DNA of 5,163 nucleotides. Origin: Hyphomonas sp. UBA5111. GTDB lineage: Bacteria > Pseudomonadota > Alphaproteobacteria > Caulobacterales > Hyphomonadaceae. The translations under genes and the position numbers were made by a program. The stretch spans positions 9,135 to 14,297 of the forward strand of contig DHZF01000062.1 in the NCBI GenBank assembly GCA_002414505.1, in the 5' to 3' direction. Every line of letters begins with the position of its first letter. Position 1 is the stretch's first letter. The notes below the pieces were generated by a model. The model ran no database searches. It was not told where the DNA came from and saw only the letters and a list, made by a program, of their open reading frames with translations. This document shows positions 1 to 5,163 of the stretch, piece after piece.

Positions 1-22
1 GTTGAGCGAAGCGATACCCACC
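1..22 (+). repeat. REP-type palindrome, 3' flank of the RAYT gene (cut by window edge)
   Basis: Only the inner and right parts of this element are in the window. It reads GTTGAGCGAAGCGATACCCA and then CC, and matches the minus strand of the second element at 553-583 at 20 of 22 positions. The core GCGAAGC (6-12) is the sequence of an exceptionally stable DNA mini-hairpin. The left half of the outer stem and any GTAG foot would lie before base 1. The element ends 9 bases from the RAYT stop codon and is inverted relative to the copy upstream of that gene, which is the usual setting for REPs mobilised or maintained by a RAYT. Confidence 0.8.
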
Positions 23-30
23 ACACCGAC

Positions 31-507
31 CTATCCAAACGCGCCGACCCCATTCTCTCGCCGATGCCATGTCGAATATGGCCACTGCTCCGGGGATGTC
101 GCATGTCCGTGCTTGACCGGGTTGAAGTGGACGTAATCCACATGCGCGGTGAGGTCGGCCTCGTCCCGGATCATGTGTTCCCAATAGCGCCGTTGCCAGA
201 CCTTCCGTTCGCCCTTGCGCCCGGTGAACTTCACCGCGTCAGGCAGGCGGCGCGTGAAACCGCTTTTCAACAGGCGCAACCGCGCGGGATAGTTGGCGTC
301 GCCCTCCGGCAGAGCCAGCACCAAGTGTAAATGGTCCGGCAGCACGACGGCCGCGAGCGTTTCGAAAGGCCACGCACGAGCCATGTCTCGCCAGCTTTCC
401 CGTAGCGCGTAAATATGGCGGACGAGGAGATCGCTACGCCGGTCCTGCAGGTTCAGCGTGAAGAAATAGGTCGCTCCGGGGACGAAGACACGGCGATAGT
501 CGGACAT
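31..507 (-). CDS. REP-associated tyrosine transposase (RAYT, Y1 transposase family)
   Basis: A 158-residue single-strand DNA nuclease of the HUH/Y1 transposase superfamily. Members cut and join at REP hairpins, usually beside a GTAG foot, and act as domesticated or solitary transposases. Diagnostic features are the N-terminus MSDYRR followed by GATYFFTLNL (residues 11-20), the metal-binding HUH pair in PDHLHLV (H59, H61), the WQRRYWEH motif (104-111), and the catalytic tyrosine Y125 in HVDYVHFNPVKHG. Y125 aligns with Y115 of E. coli TnpA-REP. The frame is open upstream to a TTG at 573, but ATG 507 is preferred: it gives the family's standard N-terminus, and the extension would translate the upstream REP. 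No clear Shine-Dalgarno sequence precedes 507. The C-terminal tail after YSTWHR is short, lacking the usual aromatic/Asp-Trp segment, so activity is uncertain. Both flanks carry REP palindromes. Family assignment is very secure. Confidence 0.93.
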   Translation of the reverse strand: MSDYRRVFVPGATYFFTLNLQDRRSDLLVRHIYALRESWRDMARAWPFETLAAVVLPDHLHLVLALPEGDANYPARLRLLKSGFTRRLPDAVKFTGRKGERKVWQRRYWEHMIRDEADLTAHVDYVHFNPVKHGHATSPEQWPYSTWHRRENGVGAFG

Positions 508-523
508 GGTGTCGACGATCAGG

Positions 524-535
524 CAAACATGTTTG
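524..535. other. 12-bp perfect palindrome upstream of the RAYT
   Basis: CAAACATGTTTG is identical on both strands and sits 17 bases upstream of the RAYT start codon, between that start and the REP at 553-583. It could be an operator controlling the RAYT or part of its promoter region. Nothing else in the window matches it, and its function is not known. Confidence 0.4.
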
Positions 536-552
536 TGTTGCAAGGTTCGTTT

Positions 553-583
553 GGCGGGTATCGCTTGGCTCAACCCGCCCTAC
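553..583 (-). repeat. REP-type palindrome with GTAG foot, 5' flank of the RAYT gene
   Basis: Read on the minus strand, the element opens with the tetranucleotide GTAG (580-583 as CTAC on plus), followed by a hairpin. Outer arms GGCGGGT and ACCCGCC pair perfectly over 7 bp, with an inner GC/GC pair around CAA. A GTAG foot next to an imperfect hairpin is the signature of REP sequences recognised by RAYTs. The inner part matches the left element at 1-22 with two differences, and the two copies are inverted around the gene. The loop here is GCCAAGC, against GCGAAGC in the left copy. Confidence 0.85.
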
Positions 584-654
584 AGATTGCGCCGCTGCCG
601 TCGCCCGCATTCTCCGCTTGCCGTGGGGTCATTTAGGCGTCACAAACGATCCCC

Positions 655-1563
655 ATGGATTGGGGTAAGCTGAAGTCTTTTCACGCGGCAGCGGAAGCGG
701 GCAGCCTGACGTCTGCGGGCGAGCGGCTGGGCATTTCGCAGTCAGCAGTGTCGCGCCAGATCGCAGCGCTGGAAGAGGCGCTCGGCGTCTCCCTGTTCCA
801 GCGCCATGCACGCGGCCTGGTCCTGACTGATAGCGGCCACACCCTGTTCCGTTCGACCATGGAAATGGCGACGGCCGCGCAATCGGCCAACACGCTGCTC
901 AAGGACCAGCAGGAAACCCCGCAGGGCGAATTGATCGTCGCCGCGCCGGTGGCTTTCGGCTCGACCTGGCTCGTGCCGCGGCTTGGCGGGTTTGCGCGCA
1001 AGCATCCGGACATGAATCTGGATCTGCGCCTCGATGACAGCCGGGAATATGATCTGCTGAAGCTGGAGGCCGAATGTGCCATCCGGTTGTGGGCCGCCGA
1101 CAAGGCCGACCTGATCCAGCGCAAGCTGGGCACGGTGGCAACCAATCTCTATGCCTCGCCGGAATATCTCAAGGCCTATGGCATGCCGCGCACGCCGCAG
1201 GACCTCGATAATCACCGGATCATTGCCTATGGCGATGAAAGCTCGCTGCTCGACGTGATGAGCTTTGCCTGCCGGGTAGGACGCGATGACAGCCCGCCGC
1301 GCCCGGCAGCGCTGAAGGTCAACAATGTGTTTGCCATGTTGCGCGCCGTCGATGCCGGGCTCGGGATCGCGGACGTGCCGGATTACATGGCCGGGACGAT
1401 GCCACGCCTTGTGAAAGTGCTGCCCGAGACGGTCGGGCCGATCTTCGATCTCTATTTCATCTATCCGAGCGATCTGCGCCGCTCGAAGCGCGTGTCGGCC
1501 TTCCGAGACTTCATCACGGCTGAGACCGAAATCCTGCGCCGACCGGCTATGCGTCAGAATTAG
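655..1563 (+). CDS. LysR-type transcriptional regulator, LsrB/VtlR-like
   Basis: A complete 302-residue LysR-family DNA-binding regulator. The winged helix-turn-helix is at about residues 6-65, with the recognition helix around ISQSAVSRQIAALEE (27-41), the wing LFQRHARGLVLT (47-58) and DSG following. A linker helix runs to about 88, and a periplasmic-binding-protein-like effector domain from about 92 to 295, including DLIQRKLG, YASPEYL and the AVDAGLGIADVPDY segment. The start MDWGKL, the HAAAEAGS segment and RHARGL match, from memory, the alphaproteobacterial LsrB/VtlR group (redox and small-RNA control in rhizobia and Brucella); the ligand cannot be read from sequence. ATG 655 is the first possible start, since an in-frame TAG lies at 634. 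No good Shine-Dalgarno sequence precedes it. The divergent neighbour is a RAYT, not a metabolic target, so the target may be the small RNA candidate just downstream. Confidence 0.93.
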   Translation: MDWGKLKSFHAAAEAGSLTSAGERLGISQSAVSRQIAALEEALGVSLFQRHARGLVLTDSGHTLFRSTMEMATAAQSANTLLKDQQETPQGELIVAAPVAFGSTWLVPRLGGFARKHPDMNLDLRLDDSREYDLLKLEAECAIRLWAADKADLIQRKLGTVATNLYASPEYLKAYGMPRTPQDLDNHRIIAYGDESSLLDVMSFACRVGRDDSPPRPAALKVNNVFAMLRAVDAGLGIADVPDYMAGTMPRLVKVLPETVGPIFDLYFIYPSDLRRSKRVSAFRDFITAETEILRRPAMRQN

Positions 1564-1579
1564 TCAAAAATGCGACATC

Positions 1580-1595
1580 CATGCGTAAATGCATG
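1580..1595. promoter_or_regulatory. Dyad, candidate LysR-regulator binding site
   Basis: CATGC and GCATG form a perfect 5-bp dyad around GTAAAT, 17 bases after the regulator's stop codon. Its centre (1587.5) lies about 63 bases before the predicted start of the small RNA. LysR regulators typically bind an interrupted AT-containing dyad near -65 of the promoters they activate. The role is inferred from position and symmetry only. The dyad is not a terminator, since no T-run follows it. Confidence 0.35.
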
Positions 1596-1612
1596 AAAGC
1601 TCTGCTGTCTCG

Positions 1613-1643
1613 TTGGTTGTAATCAGCGTTGGAGAGGTTATCT
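1613..1643 (+). promoter_or_regulatory. Weak sigma-70-type promoter candidate for the small RNA
   Basis: A -10-like TTATCT lies at 1638-1643. The best -35 is TTGGTT at 1613-1618 with a long 19-base spacer, while the 17-base position reads GGTTGT. A poor -35 fits a promoter needing an activator. A start near 1649-1651 would place the first base right at the first hairpin of the small RNA. Confidence 0.35.
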
Positions 1644-1649
1644 ACCACG

Positions 1650-1764
1650 CATGCCAAGGGCCTCGGGCATTAACCCAATCATTCCTCCGATTGGGCGTTT
1701 CCTCCCCCCTACGGGGCCCGATACTTTCAGCCCGGCGCGTTCAATCGCTGCCGGGCTTTTTTTT
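1650..1764 (+). ncRNA. Candidate trans-acting small RNA with two anti-Shine-Dalgarno motifs
   Basis: No protein gene fits here, but the sequence folds as a typical alphaproteobacterial small RNA of about 115 nt. Hairpin 1 is ATGCC/GGCAT (1651-1655 with 1666-1670). Hairpin 2 has a perfect 7-bp stem, CCCAATC (1674-1680) with GATTGGG (1689-1695), and its 8-base loop ATTCCTCC presents an anti-Shine-Dalgarno sequence. A C-rich linker repeats TTCCTCC (1699-1705) and continues into C and T, and the strong terminator hairpin follows. Such CU-rich loops are how AbcR (alpha-r15), alpha-r14 and GsrN-type RNAs block ribosome binding sites, usually with Hfq. The length and three-hairpin plan resemble AbcR, and its neighbour is an LsrB/VtlR-like regulator, the known activator type for abcR genes. 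Assignment to AbcR is inference. The main alternative is a structured 3' UTR of the regulator mRNA. Confidence 0.6.
1729..1764 (+). terminator. Rho-independent terminator
   Basis: AGCCCGGC (1729-1736) pairs perfectly with GCCGGGCT (1750-1757). GCG/CGC extends the stem inside with one bulged T, leaving a six-base TTCAAT loop. Eight T residues (1757-1764) follow directly. It is the strongest terminator in the window, acting on plus-strand transcription from the small RNA and any read-through from the LysR gene. It lies 166 bases after that gene's stop codon. Confidence 0.92.
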
Positions 1765-1916
1765 GCCTTGGAGTCAGGGCTCTGCTGGCCGCTTTTTTTC
1801 ATTAACTGAATGCAAGATTGCCGCGCCTCATGGGGGCCGTCAAGCCCGCGAGACGCGGCAAGTGTTGTGCAGTGCAATATACAGGAAGCGCCGGCCCGAA
1901 TGCGGCGCTGCCCGGA
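1765..1916. other. Gene-free structured spacer between small RNA terminator and dps
   Basis: No credible reading frame is visible. The stretch contains a second T-run (1793-1799) after a GC-rich segment but without a convincing stem. It also contains a perfect 8-bp inverted repeat, TTGCCGCG (1818-1825) and CGCGGCAA (1854-1861), enclosing a smaller GGGC/GCCC pairing. The hairpin at 1887-1909 is listed separately. It is a convergent intergenic region, and some of these structures may end or stabilise the two converging transcripts. Confidence 0.5.
1887..1909 (-). terminator. Possible weak terminator of dps
   Basis: AGCGCCG (1887-1893) and CGGCGCT (1903-1909) form a perfect 7-bp stem with a 9-base loop, starting 8 bases after the dps stop codon. 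On the minus strand the downstream bases read TTCCTGTATATT, which is T-rich but interrupted. It could terminate dps weakly or protect the 3' end of its mRNA. Confidence 0.45.
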
Positions 1917-2381
1917 TCAGAGATTGGCGCGCAGCATCCAGGCGGTTTTTTCCGCAATTGCGGCGCGCTGGGTCATCAGGTCGGCCGTTACGGCGTCGCT
2001 GTTATCCTCGGCAATTTTCAGCCCGGCCTTGGCGGCGCGGCTGACGGCTTCGTGGCCCTTGACAAGATTCTCGACCATCGTGTCGGCGTCCGGGATGCCA
2101 TTGTCAGGCTTGATCGAGGCAGGCTCGACCATTTCCCCGGCAGAAGTGGGGGCGAAGTGGCCGAGGGCGCGAATGCGTTCGGCGATTTCGTCGAGGGCCA
2201 TCCACAGCTCATTGTACTGGGTTTCGAACATGGTGTGCAGGCTGTTGAAGCGCGGGCCGGTCACGTTCCAGTGGTAGCCATGTGTCTTGGAATAGAGCGC
2301 ATAGGTTTCCGCCAGCAGCACGCGCAGCGCGTCTGCGGAAGTGTTGCGGGCTTCATCGTTCAAACCGATATCAACGGGCAT
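1917..2381 (-). CDS. dps: Dps family mini-ferritin (starvation/oxidative stress protein)
   Basis: A complete 154-residue Dps protein. Dps forms a 12-subunit shell in the cytoplasm that oxidises Fe(II) with hydrogen peroxide and stores Fe(III), limiting hydroxyl radical damage. All ferroxidase positions are present with the exact spacing of E. coli Dps: H37 in YHWNV, H49, E53 (Asp in E. coli), D64 and E68 (E. coli 51, 63, 67, 78, 82). The four-helix ferritin-like fold spans nearly the whole protein. The N-terminus (MPVDIGLNDEARN) is short and acidic and lacks the lysine-rich tail that binds DNA in E. coli, so iron storage and peroxide defence are more likely than nucleoid packing. The start is fixed by AAGGAG seven to eight bases upstream. 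An EcfG-like promoter sits just upstream. The gene is co-oriented with the aminotransferase gene, 104 bases away with no evident terminator, so some read-through is possible. Confidence 0.96.
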   Translation of the reverse strand: MPVDIGLNDEARNTSADALRVLLAETYALYSKTHGYHWNVTGPRFNSLHTMFETQYNELWMALDEIAERIRALGHFAPTSAGEMVEPASIKPDNGIPDADTMVENLVKGHEAVSRAAKAGLKIAEDNSDAVTADLMTQRAAIAEKTAWMLRANL

Positions 2382-2387
2382 GGGGTA

Positions 2388-2394
2388 ACTCCTT
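2388..2394 (-). promoter_or_regulatory. Strong ribosome binding site of dps
   Basis: The minus strand reads AAGGAGT six bases before the ATG at 2381, the best Shine-Dalgarno sequence in the window. It settles the dps start and suggests high translation. It is also complementary to the TTCCTCC-type loops of the neighbouring small RNA candidate over a few bases, though that is true of many ribosome binding sites. Confidence 0.8.
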
Positions 2395-2407
2395 TTTCTC
2401 TCTTATC

Positions 2408-2433
2408 AAGGATGTAAGAGCCGTCTTTGTTCC
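2408..2433 (-). promoter_or_regulatory. EcfG-like general stress promoter of dps
   Basis: On the minus strand GGAAC (2429-2433) is followed after 17 bases by CCTT (2408-2411). The alphaproteobacterial general stress sigma factor EcfG (SigT, RpoE2) recognises GGAAC, a 16-18 base spacer and CGTT, so this differs at one base. Transcription would start near 2401, giving a leader of about 20 bases that contains the ribosome binding site. Dps genes are common EcfG targets. Overlapping housekeeping candidates (TTGAAT-17-TACATC) exist, so the assignment is tentative. Confidence 0.5.
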
Positions 2434-2460
2434 ATTCAAATCAATAGGTGGAACACCGGA

Positions 2461-2477
2461 TATAGGGTTACTCTATA
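2461..2477. promoter_or_regulatory. Dyad TATAG-N7-CTATA between aminotransferase and dps
   Basis: TATAG and CTATA flank a 7-base spacer, containing the ATAG-N7-CTAT half of the OxyR consensus. It lies 9 bases beyond the aminotransferase stop and 28 bases upstream of the EcfG-like -35 of dps, a position suitable for an upstream activator. The second ATAG-N7-CTAT half is missing at the required spacing, so OxyR control is only a possibility. Confidence 0.3.
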
Positions 2478-2485
2478 GCGGGTTT

Positions 2486-3755
<1,270 letters not shown>

Positions 3756-3771
<16 letters not shown>

Positions 3772-3809
3772 GGGGAGGGCGAGGGTAATTCTGACGCATG
3801 GGCCCCGGC
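3756..3809. repeat. Short repeats in the divergent promoter region
   Basis: GGGCCCCGGC occurs twice in direct orientation (3756-3765 and 3800-3809), 44 bases apart. An inverted pair CCCTCGC (3739-3745) and GCGAGGG (3779-3785) interleaves with it, and TGCCGGCA (3861-3868) is a perfect palindrome. The region drives genes in both directions, so these may be regulator sites, but GC-rich DNA also produces such repeats by chance. Confidence 0.35.
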
Positions 3810-3958
3810 GGGCGGGCGCCAATTCTTACCCGTCCATTAAGCATGACGGGGAAAATCACCTGCCGGCATAGGCGGGATATTAGCCTCGTTTTGGCATGAT
3901 GGCGTTTATTGAGAGCCAGTCGGAAGGCGTTCCCAGGACGGGATTGACGGACGGAGCC

Positions 3959-4270
3959 ATGAGTAATTCATCAAGTATGGACCTGTTGAACCGGGTCCTG
4001 GACAAGATCGCTGAAGTGGCCAATGAGGCCTATTACGACTTCTCGCGTTGGGTGCATCGCCTGGACGACATGGAGAAGCTGTTCTTCATGGTCGTCTTCA
4101 TTCTGATCCTGTTCATGCTGATCCTGGTGCGCGCCGGGCGCCGCAAGGTGAACCCTGCGCCGGGGCGATCTTTCGTCTCGTCGGTGGTGCTGGTGATGCT
4201 GTTCAGCTTCGCGGCAGGCTGGATGATGGATTCCCGCTTCGAGATGCAGGATGTTCTCAACTTCTTCTGA
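3959..4270 (+). CDS. Small membrane protein of unknown function upstream of uvrC
   Basis: I do not recognise this 103-residue protein (counted from ATG 3959). It has a mostly helical, amphipathic N-terminal segment of about 38 residues containing NEAYYDFSRWVHRLDDMEK, a first membrane helix at about 41-57 (FFMVVFILILFMLILV), and a short basic loop rich in Arg/Lys/Pro. A second helix follows at about 72-90 and a short acidic/aromatic C-terminus ending DVLNFF. The Arg-rich loop between the helices should face the cytoplasm, putting both termini outside by the positive-inside rule, but the charged N-terminal part makes this uncertain. The frame also opens at 3896 and 3899, and at 3977. ATG 3959 is preferred because GGAG precedes it, though only two bases away. 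The next gene, uvrC, starts 39 bases downstream on the same strand without a terminator, so co-transcription is likely. Confidence 0.72.
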   Translation: MSNSSSMDLLNRVLDKIAEVANEAYYDFSRWVHRLDDMEKLFFMVVFILILFMLILVRAGRRKVNPAPGRSFVSSVVLVMLFSFAAGWMMDSRFEMQDVLNFF

Positions 4271-4309
4271 GGCTCGCATCTGCGGCCAAGCCAGACTATC
4301 TGTTGAGGT

Positions 4310-5163
4310 ATGAACCCGACTGATTCCGGCGCGACCTCCCTTCGGGGCATTGACGTCATCAAGGACAATCTCAAACGGCTGCCTGCCAAGCCGGGCGTCT
4401 ATCGCATGTTCGGCGAACATGACGACGTCCTGTATGTGGGCAAGGCGCGGGACCTGAAGGCGCGCGTTTCGAACTATGCCCGCCTTGGCGGCCATACCCA
4501 GCGGATCGCCCGCATGATCTCGATGACGCGGCGGATGGAATTCGTCGTCACCGAGACCGAGACCGAGGCCTTGCTGCTGGAAGCGAGCCTGATCAAGAGC
4601 CTGAAGCCGCGTTTCAACGTGTTGCTGCGCGACGACAAATCCTTTCCCTACATCCTGATCCGCCGCGACCATGAAGCGCCGCAGATCAAGAAGTATCGCG
4701 GCTCCAAAATGGACCAGGGCGACTATTTCGGCCCGTTCGCCAGCGCGGGCTCGGTGATGCGGACGCTCGACACATTGCAGAAGGCCTTCCTGCTGCGCAC
4801 TTGTGAGGACAGTGTCTACAGCGTGCGGACCCGGCCCTGCATGCTGCACCAGATCAAGCGCTGCGCCGCGCCGTGCGTGGGCCTGATCTCGACCGAGGAT
4901 TATCAGGCGCTTGCCGACCAGGCCGCCGACTTCTTGCGCGGGAAGGGGGCCGACCTCCAGAAGCGCCTCGCGGCCGACATGGAAGCGGCGGCAGAAGATA
5001 TGGAGTTCGAACGGGCCGCGCGCCTGCGCGACCGGATCCGGGCGCTGGCCCATGTTCGGGCCAGCCAGGATGTGAACCCGGAAGACATCGAAGAGGCAGA
5101 TGTGTTCGCCATCGAGATGGATGGCGGGGTCTCCTGTGTGCAGGTCTTCTTCATCCGGGCGGG
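4310..5163 (+). CDS. uvrC: Excinuclease ABC subunit C (UvrC), N-terminal part, cut by window edge
   Basis: The first 284 codons of a gene whose product is usually about 600-650 residues. UvrC is the nuclease of UvrABC nucleotide excision repair and cuts the damaged strand on both sides of the lesion; the N-terminal domain makes the 3' cut. The GIY-YIG domain (about 27-105) shows PGVYRMF with Y31, [12 protein letters not shown] with R52 matching catalytic R42 of E. coli, and the conserved acidic [10 protein letters not shown] stretch (82-91). Four cysteines C165, C177, C185 and C189 have the same 12-8-4 spacing as the E. coli residues proposed to hold an iron-sulfur cluster. The UVR motif that contacts UvrB is at about 217-250 ([13 protein letters not shown]). 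The start is ATG 4310; an in-frame TGA at 4304 excludes anything earlier. GAGG lies unusually close to the ATG, suggesting weak initiation or coupling to the upstream membrane-protein gene. The frame is still open at base 5163. Confidence 0.97.
   Translation, partial: MNPTDSGATSLRGIDVIKDNLKRLPAKPGVYRMFGEHDDVLYVGKARDLKARVSNYARLGGHTQRIARMISMTRRMEFVVTETETEALLLEASLIKSLKPRFNVLLRDDKSFPYILIRRDHEAPQIKKYRGSKMDQGDYFGPFASAGSVMRTLDTLQKAFLLRTCEDSVYSVRTRPCMLHQIKRCAAPCVGLISTEDYQALADQAADFLRGKGADLQKRLAADMEAAAEDMEFERAARLRDRIRALAHVRASQDVNPEDIEEADVFAIEMDGGVSCVQVFFIRA

Noticed and set aside
681..1215. Minus-strand frames inside the LysR gene
   Set aside because: They are shadows of the LysR frame, low in complexity and rich in Arg and Ser, with no homology recognisable by eye.
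1561..1600. Terminator directly after the LysR gene
   Set aside because: The only hairpin is the CATGC/GCATG dyad, with a 5-bp stem and no following T-run. Plus-strand termination is assigned to 1729-1764.
1589..2044. Plus-strand open frame across the small RNA, terminator and the end of dps
   Set aside because: It runs through a strong terminator and overlaps dps antisense. The translation looks random, and no ribosome binding site precedes it.
2444..2476. Full OxyR binding site upstream of dps
   Set aside because: A second ATAG occurs at 2444, but it is 18 bases from the next ATAG where 22 are needed, and the matching CTAT is absent. Only one half site is supported.
3837..3851. CtrA box (TTAA-N7-TTAA) upstream of the membrane protein
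   Set aside because: TTAA is present at 3837-3840, but the second half reads GGGG instead of TTAA.
3971..5053. Long minus-strand open frame (360 codons) opposite the membrane protein and uvrC
   Set aside because: It lies antisense to uvrC, which has clear catalytic motifs, and its translation is rich in His, Arg and Gln in the manner of GC-rich shadow frames, with no recognisable domain.

Overview
The window looks like chromosomal DNA of a high-GC alphaproteobacterium, plausibly from the Caulobacterales/Hyphomonadaceae side. This is inferred from GC-rich third codon positions, a LysR regulator of the LsrB/VtlR type, a class Ib aspartate aminotransferase, and promoters resembling the Caulobacter sigma-73 and alphaproteobacterial EcfG patterns. 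No RNA marker gene is present, so the taxonomy is an inference.

Layout, left to right. Bases 1-583 hold a RAYT (REP-associated tyrosine transposase, minus strand) bracketed by two REP-type palindromes in inverted orientation. Bases 655-1563 encode a complete LysR-type regulator. The stretch 1564-1916 has no protein gene. Its left part appears to encode a terminator-ended small RNA of about 115 nt (about 1650-1764), with two exposed TTCCTCC anti-Shine-Dalgarno motifs and a dyad about 63 bases upstream of its predicted start, where a LysR regulator would normally bind. Its right part (1765-1916) holds inverted repeats, one of which may terminate the convergent dps transcript. Bases 1917-2381 (minus) encode a Dps mini-ferritin with an intact ferroxidase centre, a strong ribosome binding site and an EcfG-like general-stress promoter. 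Bases 2486-3700 (minus) encode an aspartate aminotransferase. A GC-rich divergent promoter region (3701-3958) separates it from a small two-helix membrane protein of unknown function (3959-4270). That gene is followed 39 bases later by the first 284 codons of uvrC, which runs off the right edge.

How the pieces may work together. The uvrC, dps and aminotransferase genes are ordinary housekeeping and stress genes. The part most worth attention is the regulator plus candidate small RNA. In rhizobia and Brucella, LsrB/VtlR regulators control AbcR-type small RNAs that block translation through CU-rich loops. This window may hold a distant, uncharacterised version of that pair next to a stress-induced dps gene. 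The second point of interest is the REP-RAYT-REP unit. One of its REPs lies inside the over-long upstream reading frame of the RAYT, which argues for the shorter start at 507.
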